Positions 27,839 through 37,341 of a stretch of 64,000 nucleotides of DNA are shown here, piece after piece. A program made the translations under genes and the position numbers. The stretch is from Clostridium paridis (GTDB lineage: Bacteria; Bacillota; Clostridia; Clostridiales; Clostridiaceae), in NCBI RefSeq assembly GCF_016765615.1, contig NZ_JAESWA010000017.1, forward strand, positions 310,001 to 374,000. The letters run 5' to 3'. Below the pieces are notes generated by a model. It worked only from the letters and a program-made list of their open reading frames with translations. It was not told the origin of the DNA and did no database searches. How positions within the stretch are numbered: the stretch's first letter is position 1; the number at the start of each line of letters is the position of its first letter.

Positions 27839-28993
27839 TTACCACTCCCCAATTACTTTATCTTTCTTATGATCGCTATCAAAATTTTTATTATCAAAAT
27901 AATTTCCTCCAACATAGAATGTCGGATCAACATTTATCCATCTTTTTTCTTCTGGTAAATATACTTCATTCCATGCATGACTTACCCACTTTGTTCCATC
28001 AAATCCTTGTCCAACTACTATCCTAACCTTTAAATTATTGGCTCTAGCCATGGCTACATATAAACACGCATAGTCAAAACATATGCCTTTTCTTGTGTTA
28101 TATGCTTCCATTGCACCAGACTTATTCCTATAATTATCACTCATTATAGCTTCAGCTTTTGAATAATCATATTTTATATTGCTTCCTACCCAAGAATAGA
28201 TTACTTTTGCTTTTTCCTTAGTAGATGTCCTATTTTTGGTTATACTTCTCGCCAACGAGTCAATTTCATTATTGGATTTAACACCTTCATCCAAGGTTAT
28301 TCCATTATAAAGTACAATTCCCCCTTTAGGGATGTTTGTACTATTTCCTACATTTGTTTCGCTATTAACTACATCTATTTTTAATGAGTCACCGATTAAA
28401 TCTGGTAAAGTCTTTGCAAAATTAGATGTTGAAATAGGATTAAATATATTTTTATAAAAATATTGATAGGATTTTGATTCACTTGCAACCTTAGTAATTT
28501 TATCTGAAGGCTTTAGGAATATTACCCCTTGCAATAACATACCAAATAGACAAGCTAAAATTATTCCATAAGGTATCTTAAAAAATCCTGAAATTATTGC
28601 TCTTCTAATGCTACCTCCACCATCTGAATAACTCTCAACTCTTTTAACTATTGGCTTAATAATCACACTATTAATTATAGCAAAAGGTATTAAACTTATT
28701 CCATATGCGATTGAAGTACATATTATAAGAATTATATAATACGATAGTTTAGGATTATTCTGCACAAACTCGCTAAATGAAGGTGATATTGTATCAAAAA
28801 AATTCTTGTTAAACAATGAGCTTTTATTTAAAAAGTTTATTGTAAAGAAAAATGAAATAATAAGACATATACTTTCCTCAATGCTTTTTATCTCATTCAT
28901 AAAATTATTAGCTTTAAATCCATTAAATATTCCTATTACTATAGGAATCAGTAAACAAGAAAAAAATAGTATATCTATATAGTAACTTTTCAA
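27839..28993 (-). CDS. Membrane-anchored transglutaminase-like protein
   Basis: A 384-residue protein with four hydrophobic segments in its first half (about 5-25, 38-55, 84-112, 132-160) and a transglutaminase-like domain in the second. The triad is visible: Cys305 in RKGICFDYA, His339 in VSHAWNEVY and Asp356 in WINVDPTFY. The catalytic domain probably faces outward. These domains act as proteases or amidases of the cell envelope more often than as cross-linkers. The start is TTG 28993 with a very strong AAGGAGG upstream. It is the last gene of a minus-strand group with recX and an M16 peptidase. Confidence 0.78.
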   Translation of the reverse strand: MKSYYIDILFFSCLLIPIVIGIFNGFKANNFMNEIKSIEESICLIISFFFTINFLNKSSLFNKNFFDTISPSFSEFVQNNPKLSYYIILIICTSIAYGISLIPFAIINSVIIKPIVKRVESYSDGGGSIRRAIISGFFKIPYGIILACLFGMLLQGVIFLKPSDKITKVASESKSYQYFYKNIFNPISTSNFAKTLPDLIGDSLKIDVVNSETNVGNSTNIPKGGIVLYNGITLDEGVKSNNEIDSLARSITKNRTSTKEKAKVIYSWVGSNIKYDYSKAEAIMSDNYRNKSGAMEAYNTRKGICFDYACLYVAMARANNLKVRIVVGQGFDGTKWVSHAWNEVYLPEEKRWINVDPTFYVGGNYFDNKNFDSDHKKDKVIGEW

Positions 28994-29041
28994 AAGAACA
29001 CCTCCTTAATGGATTAGTAATCATATTATACCTTTAAAATC

Positions 29042-29680
29042 CTAATCGTAAATACTTATGTTCAATGTTTCTTTTGCAACACCAGATGCCATTTCATAGT
29101 CATAGCCTTTAGATATTAAAAATTTAATAAGCTTAGTTGAGATAACATATTTGTTATCTTCTTTTCTCGCTAAACTCTGTAGTTTTTTTTCTGCAAGTTT
29201 AATACATGTATCTTTTTCAATATTTTCATCTATGTTCATTAACTTCTCATTAATTGTTTCTTTATCAATACCTTTTCTCATCAATGTATACTTAATCTTA
29301 TTTCTTCCTTGATTTTTAATCTTATCTTTTATATACAGTTCGCTATATTTATCATCATTTATAAAATTATATTCCTCTAAAAATTTAAAAGTTCTTTCAA
29401 TTGTCTTCTCTGAATATTCTTTTTCTATTAGCTTATCTTCAATTTCTTTTCTGGTTTTATGATTTTTTTCAAGTATTCTTAATGCTGAATTTTTGCATTT
29501 TAAAAATTCTTCTTGAGCAACTAACTCACTTAGTTTATCTAAATCTATCACCATATCTTTAGATAAATTAATTTTATATATTAACTCTCCAAAACAAGAG
29601 AATGCATATGCGTCATCTATATATACATTTACTCTTTCTTTATTTCTTTTAGCTACTTCAATTTTTGTTATCTTACTCAA
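29042..29680 (-). CDS. recX: Regulatory protein RecX
   Basis: A 212-residue modulator of the RecA recombinase. It has the RecX three-helix repeats: ALRILEKNHKTRKEIEDKL, then TFKFLEEYNFINDDKYSELYIKDK, and IKYTLMRKGIDKETINEKL. The N-terminal 60 residues form the beta-strand part seen in Firmicute RecX. The start appears to be TTG 29680, two bases after the M16 peptidase stop, with a weak AAAGAGATG ribosome site; translation is probably coupled to the upstream gene. recA is not in the window. Confidence 0.85.
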   Translation of the reverse strand: MSKITKIEVAKRNKERVNVYIDDAYAFSCFGELIYKINLSKDMVIDLDKLSELVAQEEFLKCKNSALRILEKNHKTRKEIEDKLIEKEYSEKTIERTFKFLEEYNFINDDKYSELYIKDKIKNQGRNKIKYTLMRKGIDKETINEKLMNIDENIEKDTCIKLAEKKLQSLARKEDNKYVISTKLIKFLISKGYDYEMASGVAKETLNISIYD

Positions 29681-29682
29681 TC

Positions 29683-30936
29683 TTATTCATCTCTTTCATT
29701 GGGTTTTAAAATATGAATTGTTGGAGCCTTAAGTAAAAGTTCTGAAACTTCATAAATATCTTCTGGCTTTAATTTGTTTAGCTCATCCATATCTTCAATA
29801 AATTCATATATATCTTCATCTTCTAACAACTGATGTAAACAATAGTTTCCTAAATCTGTTGGATCTTCCAAAGTGGATATTACCGCAGTTTTGTGAACTT
29901 TTTTCATTAAAGAAAATGTTGAATCATCAAAAATTATTTTTCTATTCTTTATATCTTCTATACAGTTATTAATTACCTTCATAGTCTCAGATGCACTCTC
30001 TTCATCTACTGATGTAAATATATGAAGGGTTTTAACATCTTTGCTTATATCCAAATGAGTATATACATCATAGGCTAAACCCCTATTTTCTCTTAATTCT
30101 CTAAAAAGTAATGAATTTGAACTTTCCCCTAACTTATGATTTAGTATTTTCAAAGGAAGTTCCATGCTCTTAGGTAATTCCTTAAAAGCAAATAAATAAG
30201 TAATTGTGGTTTGTTCAATATCATTCTTATAAGTTTCAAATATTCCAGGTTTATTTTTTTCAAATATAAACTCAGGTTTCACAGGAATTGATTTTTCCCA
30301 AGAACTAAAATGTTTTTGAACTAAATCTATTGCTTCATCATGAGAATAATTTGATACAAATGTAAGAATCGCATTGGTTGAATTATAGTATCTTTTATAG
30401 AACTCTGCTAAGTCTTTTCTTTTAAATGCAGCAACACTTTCTTCTGTTCCCATTATATCATACTTAAGCCCGCTTTTTTGGAAAGCAAAATCACTAGTTC
30501 TTCTAAAACTCAAATCCTCAATATCATCCTTACTTGTTCTGATTTCAGATAGAATTACTCCTCTTTCCTTTTTCAATTCTTCCTCATCAAAAACTGGATT
30601 TATAATCATATCACTCACTAACTCTATAGCATTTTCAATCTCCTCTTGAAGACAGGTAACTGTATAGACAGTTGAAGTATAATCTGTATAAGCATTATAT
30701 TCCCCACCTAAATTTTCTAATTCATTATTTAATTCCTCGTTATTTCTTTTTTGTGTCCCCTTAAACACCATATGTTCAATAAAATGAGATATTCCCTTCT
30801 CATTATCATTCTCATATAAGGCACCTACCTTTATTCCTAAATTTATAGATGCTAATTGTGTATCTTTATTTATTGTTATAACCTTAAACCCATTTTTTAA
30901 AACATGGGACTTTGCATCAAAATTAAGTTTCACCAT
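29683..30936 (-). CDS. M16 family zinc metallopeptidase (PqqL/YmxG-like)
   Basis: 417 residues of the insulinase/mitochondrial processing peptidase family. The zinc motif HFIEHMVF (inverted HxxEH, residues 51-55) is followed by the distal Glu in the KKERGVILSEI helix. The second half is the non-catalytic M16 C domain, with GESSNSLLFRELRENRGLAYDV, which is highly typical. No signal peptide is present. Related genes in Bacillus (mlpA/ymxG) lie near polynucleotide phosphorylase; here the partner is recX. AAAGGAG precedes ATG 30936. It is first gene of its operon, divergent from the two-component system. Confidence 0.88.
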   Translation of the reverse strand: MVKLNFDAKSHVLKNGFKVITINKDTQLASINLGIKVGALYENDNEKGISHFIEHMVFKGTQKRNNEELNNELENLGGEYNAYTDYTSTVYTVTCLQEEIENAIELVSDMIINPVFDEEELKKERGVILSEIRTSKDDIEDLSFRRTSDFAFQKSGLKYDIMGTEESVAAFKRKDLAEFYKRYYNSTNAILTFVSNYSHDEAIDLVQKHFSSWEKSIPVKPEFIFEKNKPGIFETYKNDIEQTTITYLFAFKELPKSMELPLKILNHKLGESSNSLLFRELRENRGLAYDVYTHLDISKDVKTLHIFTSVDEESASETMKVINNCIEDIKNRKIIFDDSTFSLMKKVHKTAVISTLEDPTDLGNYCLHQLLEDEDIYEFIEDMDELNKLKPEDIYEVSELLLKAPTIHILKPNERDE

Positions 30937-31019
30937 TCATTTGCTCCTTTTATTATTAATTACTTTAATTATACCTGTAAATTATTATATAATATATTAA
31001 TGAAAGGAGTAAGAGTATT

Positions 31020-31691
31020 ATGGAAAATATATTAATTGTTGAAGATGAACATAGAATAAGAGCGCTATTAAAAGATTATCTTGTTATTGAGCAATTTAAC
31101 ATAATTGAAGCCTCCAATGGTAATGAAGGATTACACCTTTTTAAGCAAAATGACATAAAGTTAGTTATATTAGATATAATGATGCCTGGACTCAATGGTT
31201 TAGCTGTAATGGAGGAAATAAGAAAAACTTCTTCAGTCCCTATAATTTTACTAACTGCTAAAAGCCAGGAAGAAGATAAATTATTAGGCTATGAGCTAGG
31301 TGCAGATGACTATATTACTAAACCTTTTTCACCAAAAGTTCTTGTGGCCAAAATTAAAGCATTATTAAAAAGAACTAGTTCTAGTACTAAGGGTACTATT
31401 ATAAGCTTTTCTAAGCTAAGTGTAAATAAGGAATCCATGGAAGTATTGGTTAAAGGAACTTCAATTACACTTACACCAAAAGAATATGATTTATTGTTAT
31501 ATCTTATTGAAAATGAAAAAATTGTTCTTTCTAGAGACACAATCTTGGACGGAGTTTGGGGATATGATTATTTTGGAGATAACAGGGTTGTAGATACTAC
31601 AGTGAAACGTTTGAGAGAAAAGCTAGCTGATGCATCTGATTACATTGTAACTGTTAGAGGAAGTGGATATAAATTTGAGGTGAAAGAATGA
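31020..31691 (+). CDS. OmpR/PhoB-family response regulator
   Basis: 223 residues. The receiver domain has the acidic pocket EDE (8-10), the phosphorylated Asp52 in LDIMMPG, Thr79 and Lys101 in TKPF. The C-terminal winged helix (about 125-222) has the typical LTPKEYDLLLYLIENE and VVDTTVKRLREKL recognition helix. AAAGGAG precedes ATG 31020. Its stop overlaps the kinase start (ATGA), so the two are translated together. The signal and regulon are not evident; the nearest other genes are unrelated. Confidence 0.93.
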   Translation: MENILIVEDEHRIRALLKDYLVIEQFNIIEASNGNEGLHLFKQNDIKLVILDIMMPGLNGLAVMEEIRKTSSVPIILLTAKSQEEDKLLGYELGADDYITKPFSPKVLVAKIKALLKRTSSSTKGTIISFSKLSVNKESMEVLVKGTSITLTPKEYDLLLYLIENEKIVLSRDTILDGVWGYDYFGDNRVVDTTVKRLREKLADASDYIVTVRGSGYKFEVKE

Positions 31692-33187
31692 ATAGTAAAA
31701 TAGGTAAAAGAATATTTATTATCACCCTATTAACACTAACAATTCTAGTTTCACTTATTCTAATTTTTCAAAAAAGTTTCTTTGAAAAATTCTATATACA
31801 AGAAAAAACTAAAAATCTTAGTAATAACCTAGATACATTTAGTAAAAATAATTCTTTCAAGGGTGATGATAGTACTACCTTACTAGAATCAATGTATAAA
31901 TTTCAAGAAGATAACAATGGCCAACTAGGAGTATTATACCTAGATACATCTAAAGTATTTTTCCCTCCTAATACAAGGAGTGAGTTTAAAAATCTATTTA
32001 GATCAATTTTTAATGGGTTAGCCTCCGATAAAGCTACAGTTAATTCATTGATATCTTCAGGTAAAGTAAAAACTGAAACATACTATAGTGAAGAATTGGA
32101 TACAAATATAATAGTATCAGCTTGTCCAATGTCATTAAATTATAAATATGATTCTATTCTTATTGCTGTTTCTACTGTTCATCCAATTAGAGAAGCTTCA
32201 AGTGTATTATCCTCATTTATACCATACTTTATAGCTGTTTCTTTATTAGTAGCCGTATTATATTCAGTTATTTTATCTAGATATATCGCTAATCCACTTA
32301 TAAAGCTTAATAAAATTGCAACTAAAATGAGTAACATGGATTTTTCAGAAAGATATACACCTAAAGATAATGACGAAATAAACAATCTCGGAGAAACTTT
32401 AAACTTCTTATCTTCTAACTTAAGCAATGCACTAGAAGAGCTTAAAAGCAAGAATTTGTCACTCCAAAATGAAGTTGAAAGGGAACGAGAGATTGAGGAA
32501 ATGAGAAAAAACTTTATCGCAAATGTTTCCCATGAATTAAAAACTCCTATTGGAATAATAGAGGGATATGCTGAGGGATTGAGGGATGGTATATTAAAGG
32601 ATCCTGACGGAAATTACTTCAATATCATAATTGATGAGGCTCATAAGATGAATAAACTTGTTATGGATATGTTAGAGTTATCTAAAATTCAATCTGGAGT
32701 TCTAAAACCAAAGTTTGAAAGTTTCAACTTAATAAGAATGATAAATTTATCTCTTAGAAAATATGAAGGTTTGATAAATGAAAAAAATCTATCTATAAAT
32801 TTTAACCCTTCCTTTGAATATCTTTACGTAACTGGCGATACTTTTCAGATTGAGCAAGTATTAAGTAACTTTATAACTAATGCAATAAAGTACACTCCTA
32901 ACAATGAGGAGATAATTATCACTTTAGAAAAGTTAAATGAATTAATCCTTGTATCCATAGAAAACTTAGGCGCATCTATAGCCCCAGAAGAGCTTGATAA
33001 TATATGGAATAAGTTCTATAAGGTGGATAAGTCAGGTAAGCGTGATGGTAATTCCTCTGGATTAGGGTTATCTATTACAAGAGGCATATTAGACCTACAT
33101 AAGAGTTCTTACGGAATTAAAAATACTGAAAAAGGTGTTTTAGCTTTTTTCACATTAGAAGCTTCAAAAGAAACTGAATATGAATAA
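31688..33187 (+). CDS. Sensor histidine kinase
   Basis: 499 residues. A membrane helix at about 8-28, an extracytoplasmic sensor domain of about 145 residues, a second helix at about 177-196, a HAMP linker, then HisKA with phospho-acceptor His282 in SHELKTP. The HATPase domain has N-box NFITNAIKYTP and G-box SSGLGLSI. It partners the response regulator encoded in the overlapping upstream gene. The sensor domain shows no recognisable ligand motif. Its sequence is lysine- and serine-rich, as is usual for clostridial secreted regions. Confidence 0.92.
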   Translation: MNSKIGKRIFIITLLTLTILVSLILIFQKSFFEKFYIQEKTKNLSNNLDTFSKNNSFKGDDSTTLLESMYKFQEDNNGQLGVLYLDTSKVFFPPNTRSEFKNLFRSIFNGLASDKATVNSLISSGKVKTETYYSEELDTNIIVSACPMSLNYKYDSILIAVSTVHPIREASSVLSSFIPYFIAVSLLVAVLYSVILSRYIANPLIKLNKIATKMSNMDFSERYTPKDNDEINNLGETLNFLSSNLSNALEELKSKNLSLQNEVEREREIEEMRKNFIANVSHELKTPIGIIEGYAEGLRDGILKDPDGNYFNIIIDEAHKMNKLVMDMLELSKIQSGVLKPKFESFNLIRMINLSLRKYEGLINEKNLSINFNPSFEYLYVTGDTFQIEQVLSNFITNAIKYTPNNEEIIITLEKLNELILVSIENLGASIAPEELDNIWNKFYKVDKSGKRDGNSSGLGLSITRGILDLHKSSYGIKNTEKGVLAFFTLEASKETEYE

Positions 33188-33221
33188 TAGAAAGAAGAAG
33201 CCTCTGCTTCTTCTTTCTATT
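33186..33221. terminator. Hairpin between the kinase and the convergent SDR gene
   Basis: AATAGAAAGAAGAAGC and GCTTCTTCTTTCTATT pair perfectly over 16 bases around CTCT, beginning on the kinase stop codon. It probably serves as terminator for the kinase gene, although the T-run is inside the stem. Confidence 0.6.
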
Positions 33222-33259
33222 AGCATTCCATAAGTAGCCTTTTTTAGCTTTTATTTAAT

Positions 33260-34003
33260 CTATAAAAAGCCCCCATCTATTGAGATTATTTGCCCAGTTA
33301 TATATTTGCTTTCATCACTGGATAAATAACTAACTAAATCACCAACTTCCTTTCCTTCACCAAATCTACCTAATGGGATTTCTTCTTCTAATTCTTTTCT
33401 TTCTTCTTCATCCATCCATTTATTCATTTCTGTATCTATAACTCCTGGTGCAACTGCATTTACTCTTATATTAGCAGAACCCATTTCTTTTGCTAAAGAT
33501 TTTGTAAATAAATTTATTGCCCCTTTGGTTGAAGAATAAACTACCTCACAAGAAGCTCCTGCTATTCCCCACATTGAAGAAATATTTATAATACTTCCTC
33601 TTCTTTCAGATAACATATGTGGAATAACAACATGGGACATATTAAGTACTCCCTTAATATTTACATCTATTAATGAGTCCATTTCTTCTACTTTGGTATC
33701 CATAAATAGTCCTATCTTTGAAATGCCTGCATTATTTACTAATATATCTATTCTTTTAAACACTTTAAGAGTCTCTTGAGCAATATATTTGCAGTCATCA
33801 TAATTTGCAACATTCCCTTTTACTATATGGCTATCCCCTCTAAGAGCCTTAATTTTCTCTTGTGTGTCAATTGCACCTTTTTCATCACTATTATAATTTA
33901 TAATTATATTTGCACCTTTTTCAGCCAAACTAATTGCAATAGATTTTCCTATTCCTTTTGATGCTCCAGTGACAATTGCTACTTTTCCTTTTAAATTACT
34001 CAT
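33260..34003 (-). CDS. Short-chain dehydrogenase/reductase (FabG-like)
   Basis: 247 residues of the classical SDR family. The NADP(H) motif is TGASKGIG (12-19), the NNAG motif near 90-93, the catalytic Ser in NISSM (about 142), and Tyr156/Lys160 in YSSTK; the tail ITGQIISIDGGFL is standard. FabG-like proteins reduce 3-oxoacyl-ACP. In Bacillus, YmfI, a similar SDR near M16 peptidases, reduces the 5-aminopentanone modification on EF-P, which is a second possibility because an M16 gene lies 2.3 kb away. No fatty acid synthesis genes are nearby. GGAGGAAAA precedes ATG 34003. Confidence 0.82.
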   Translation of the reverse strand: MSNLKGKVAIVTGASKGIGKSIAISLAEKGANIIINYNSDEKGAIDTQEKIKALRGDSHIVKGNVANYDDCKYIAQETLKVFKRIDILVNNAGISKIGLFMDTKVEEMDSLIDVNIKGVLNMSHVVIPHMLSERRGSIINISSMWGIAGASCEVVYSSTKGAINLFTKSLAKEMGSANIRVNAVAPGVIDTEMNKWMDEEERKELEEEIPLGRFGEGKEVGDLVSYLSSDESKYITGQIISIDGGFL

Positions 34004-34023
34004 TTTTCCTCCTAGTTGTATAA

Positions 34024-34947
34024 TTATAAAATTTCTTTTATAACCCTTTCAGCATTTTTATAAAATATTTTTTCTATCTCATTTTCTTTAAATCCATTCT
34101 TAATAAGTGCTTCCTTAAGCAAGGGCATTTTTGAAACATCTTCTATCTCCACCTTATTCTCTATTCCATCAAAATCACTACCTAAGGCTATAACTTCAAT
34201 TCCGCCTACATTTCTGATATGTTTAATGTGAGCAATAATATCGTCTATTCTAGATACTTCGCTTTTTCCTAAAAACCAAGAGCAGAAATTAATACCCATT
34301 ACCCCCCCGGTATTCCCCAGTACCTTTATCATGTCGTCAGTTAAATTTCTAGGATGATTACATATTTCTCGCGCGTTAGAATGGGAAGCAATAAATGGTT
34401 TTTTTGAATATTTATAAACATCGTAAAAACCCCCGTCAGAAAGATGGGATGTATCAATGAGCATTCCTAATTCATTCATTTTACTTACTACTTCAATACC
34501 AAATTCCTTAAGACCTTTATTCATAAATTCCTTTTTATAATTTGGATATCCTATTGAGTTTTCATAATTCCAGGTTAATGTAATTCCTCTAATACCTAAA
34601 TTATATACTTCTATTAAATTATCTATAGTTCCTTTTATTACTTCTCCTTCTTCAATAGTAAAAAGCGCTCCAATTTTATCACTATTTAAATGCTTGTAAC
34701 TAGTTACTCCATTAATTACATCTTTATTATAATTCAATTCTTTTTGGAAGTTACTAAACATACTTTTAAACTCTTCAAAAGGATCTTCTACCTTTTCTAA
34801 ATTTATGAAGAAAGCAAAAAACTGACAAAATGCTTCCCCTTTAATTAATTTATCTATGTCTACAGATCCACTACTCTTTTTAAGATTCTCTCCCCTATTT
34901 TTATATAAAAATGATGGTGTATCACAATGCATATCTATAAATTTCAT
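34024..34947 (-). CDS. Membrane dipeptidase (peptidase family M19)
   Basis: 307-residue renal-dipeptidase-like zinc enzyme. Metal ligands are visible in FIDMHCDTP (HxD), the TIEEGE glutamate, and the two histidines around IDTSHLSD and FIASHSNAREICNHPRNLTDD, the most diagnostic M19 segment. SDFDG near the end carries the last conserved Asp. There is no signal peptide, so it is probably cytosolic and acts on dipeptides taken up or released from protein turnover. I chose ATG 34947 because GGAGGAAGAA precedes it; an upstream ATG at 34959 overlaps that site. It follows the metallophosphoesterase gene by 18 bases. Confidence 0.88.
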   Translation of the reverse strand: MKFIDMHCDTPSFLYKNRGENLKKSSGSVDIDKLIKGEAFCQFFAFFINLEKVEDPFEEFKSMFSNFQKELNYNKDVINGVTSYKHLNSDKIGALFTIEEGEVIKGTIDNLIEVYNLGIRGITLTWNYENSIGYPNYKKEFMNKGLKEFGIEVVSKMNELGMLIDTSHLSDGGFYDVYKYSKKPFIASHSNAREICNHPRNLTDDMIKVLGNTGGVMGINFCSWFLGKSEVSRIDDIIAHIKHIRNVGGIEVIALGSDFDGIENKVEIEDVSKMPLLKEALIKNGFKENEIEKIFYKNAERVIKEIL

Positions 34948-34965
34948 TTCTTCCTCCAATAATAT

Positions 34966-35817
34966 TTATAATTCTTTTCTGCTTAAAACTATTCTATTAT
35001 CTAATTCTATATCTAAAGTCCACTTAATTAATTTAAATCTTTGATTTTCATACTCTAAGGTAGTAATATGGTTTGGAAACACACAACACCCGTCATTATA
35101 ATACTCTCCTGTCTTTAAATCACTTATTCTGCTACTATGTGTATGACCTGCTATAATCCTCTTATTATTTTTTGTACACCATTCTATAATCCTACTATCT
35201 ATTTTATTTCTTTTAGAAATATTTCTTGCTGGAGATATAGGCGTCTTAATTCCAAAGTTTTGCAATTTACTCCATACACTTCTTAATAAAAATCTTGAAA
35301 GTAACCATAAATCACTATTAAAAAAATCCACTTGATGCCCATGTATTACTAAGTATTCATTTTCTCCATTTGTTAACTTAATACCTTCGCATATATCACC
35401 TTCACCATATAAATCCATAAGCACTTTATAAAAAGCTTCATTCTTACTAAAATTAATTATTTTTGTTAGTCTTTTCTTATTCTTCTTGATCATATCATGA
35501 TTTCCCCATATTAAATAAAGATCATTTCTTTTTTTAAACTTAAGAAGAATTTCAAAAATATCTTTATATACAAACCCTATATCCCTAAAATCTTTATTTT
35601 CCCAAAGCTCGTCTCCATCCCCAATTTCTATTAGCTTAAATTTATTTTTTAAATAGTAGTTTAAAGCTCCTTTATATATATTATAATTTTGTATTAAACT
35701 ATCCCTATAGCTTCCATCCCCTCTATGGCAGTCACTTATAAACACAAACTTATCTCTTGGTTTTAACTCCACTATTTTAGAATTACAACATAGATTATCT
35801 AATCTTTTATTGTACAT
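34966..35817 (-). CDS. Calcineurin-like metallophosphoesterase
   Basis: 283 residues with all five metal-binding blocks of the family: DxH in FISDCHRGD, GDGDELWE, the GNHD in LIWGNHDM, the GH in VIHGHQVDF and GHTH in IIAGHTHSSR. The second block ends in Glu rather than the more usual Asp. The overall layout resembles UDP-2,3-diacylglucosamine hydrolase-like or YkuE-like enzymes, but the substrate cannot be deduced. I chose ATG 35817 because AAAGAGG precedes it; the frame is open another 27 codons upstream without a ribosome site. Confidence 0.82.
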   Translation of the reverse strand: MYNKRLDNLCCNSKIVELKPRDKFVFISDCHRGDGSYRDSLIQNYNIYKGALNYYLKNKFKLIEIGDGDELWENKDFRDIGFVYKDIFEILLKFKKRNDLYLIWGNHDMIKKNKKRLTKIINFSKNEAFYKVLMDLYGEGDICEGIKLTNGENEYLVIHGHQVDFFNSDLWLLSRFLLRSVWSKLQNFGIKTPISPARNISKRNKIDSRIIEWCTKNNKRIIAGHTHSSRISDLKTGEYYNDGCCVFPNHITTLEYENQRFKLIKWTLDIELDNRIVLSRKEL

Positions 35818-35925
35818 ATTTTCCTCTTTAATTATTAATATCATTATACTATATGAAAAAGACATATATCTAGGCACACTGAAGATAATTATTCTCATTA
35901 GTTATGATAATTTGAGTAAAATAAA

Positions 35926-35951
35926 AATCACCATATACTTATATGGTGATT
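35926..35951 (-). terminator. Terminator of glyA
   Basis: AATCACCATAT and ATATGGTGATT pair around four bases. On the minus strand the stem is followed by TTTATTTTA, 13 bases after the glyA stop at 35964. Confidence 0.8.
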
Positions 35952-35963
35952 CTGAAATCATAC

Positions 35964-37199
35964 TTAATTATATAGTGGATGTTTTTCGCATAAAGCTCTA
36001 ACTCTAGCCTTAGCTTCCTTTAAATCCTCATCCTTATTTTCAATAACATAGCTAATTATAGAAGCTATTTCTTTCATATCTTCCTTACCAAAACCTCTTG
36101 TTGTTACTGCAGCAGTACCAATTCTTATTCCAGAAGTTACGAAAGGACTTCTTGTTTCATTTGGTACGGTGTTTTTATTAACTGTAATGCCTACTGTATC
36201 AAGCAATTTTTCTGCTTCCTTTCCAGTAATGTCTTTGTTATTTAAATCTAATAATATTAAATGATTATCTGTTCCATTTGATACTATCTTAAATCCATTC
36301 TTAACAAGTTCTTCAGATAAAACAGCACAATTTTCTACAACATTTTTTCCATATTCTTTAAAAGATGGATCTAATGCTTCCTTTAAACATACTGCCTTTG
36401 CTGCAATAATATGCATTAAAGGGCCACCTTGCATACCAGGAAAAATACTTTTATCAAGATCCTTAGCATATTTTTCTTTGCAAAGAATAAGGCCTCCTCT
36501 AGGTCCTCTTAAGGTTTTATGTGTTGTAGTTGTAACGAAGTCTGCATATGGCACAGGACTAGGATGAACTCCAGCTGCAACTAATCCAGCAATATGAGCC
36601 ATATCAACCATAAATAACGCTCCAACCTCGTCAGCTATCTCCTTAAATTTCTTAAAATCTATTACTCTTGAATAAGCTGATGCTCCTGCAACTATAAGTT
36701 TAGGTTTATGCTCTAACGCCAATTTTCTTACTTCATCATAATTAATAGTTTCAGTTTCTTTATCAACTCCGTATGACACAAAGTTAAATAATTTTCCTGA
36801 AAAGTTTACTGGTGAACCATGAGTTAAATGTCCTCCATGACTTAAATTCATTCCTAATACTGTATCACCTGGATTTAAAATTGTAAAATATACTGCCATG
36901 TTTGCTTGTGAACCTGAATGAGGTTGAACATTTGCATGTTCTGCTCCAAAAAGTTCCTTGGCTCTTTCTATTGCTAAAGATTCAACTTCATCAACAACAT
37001 GACATCCACCATAATATCTTTTTGCTGGATATCCTTCTGCATATTTATTTGTCAAATATGATCCCATTGCTTCCATTACAGCTTTAGAAGTAAAATTCTC
37101 AGAAGCAATAAGTTCAATTCCATATTGTTGCCTGTCTAACTCCTTATTAATAAGGTTTAGGATATCACTATCCATTTCTTTCAAATTTGTAAAGTTCAT
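35964..37199 (-). CDS. glyA: Serine hydroxymethyltransferase
   Basis: PLP enzyme interconverting serine and glycine with tetrahydrofolate, the main source of one-carbon units. The 411 residues include the N-terminal [11 protein letters not shown], the [14 protein letters not shown] segment, the PLP lysine in [14 protein letters not shown] and the C-terminal [20 protein letters not shown] precedes ATG 37199. It is monocistronic, divergent from a ThrE-type exporter, which is of interest because SHMT can also cleave threonine-type substrates. No tetrahydrofolate riboswitch is recognisable in the short leader. Confidence 0.97.
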   Translation of the reverse strand: MNFTNLKEMDSDILNLINKELDRQQYGIELIASENFTSKAVMEAMGSYLTNKYAEGYPAKRYYGGCHVVDEVESLAIERAKELFGAEHANVQPHSGSQANMAVYFTILNPGDTVLGMNLSHGGHLTHGSPVNFSGKLFNFVSYGVDKETETINYDEVRKLALEHKPKLIVAGASAYSRVIDFKKFKEIADEVGALFMVDMAHIAGLVAAGVHPSPVPYADFVTTTTHKTLRGPRGGLILCKEKYAKDLDKSIFPGMQGGPLMHIIAAKAVCLKEALDPSFKEYGKNVVENCAVLSEELVKNGFKIVSNGTDNHLILLDLNNKDITGKEAEKLLDTVGITVNKNTVPNETRSPFVTSGIRIGTAAVTTRGFGKEDMKEIASIISYVIENKDEDLKEAKARVRALCEKHPLYN

Positions 37200-37275
37200 A
37201 TTAACACCCCAATTTCTTAAAATTTACGTTACATATTTTATTTTATCATACGAAAACATAAAAATAAATTAATAG

Positions 37276-37303
37276 TTGAAGTTAAAGGGTTATATGCTAT
37301 AAT
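37276..37303 (+). promoter_or_regulatory. Extended -10 promoter of the ThrE-type exporter genes
   Basis: TTGAAG (37276-37281), a 16-base spacer and TATAAT (37298-37303) preceded by TGC. It starts transcription about 30 bases ahead of the ATG at 37342. Confidence 0.65.
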
Positions 37304-37341
37304 TTCATATGAAAAGAAATGTTTAACGGAGATATAAATTT

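Noticed and set aside
37200-37341. Tetrahydrofolate riboswitch ahead of glyA
   Set aside because: The spacer is short and lacks the conserved pseudoknot sequences; only promoters could be made out.
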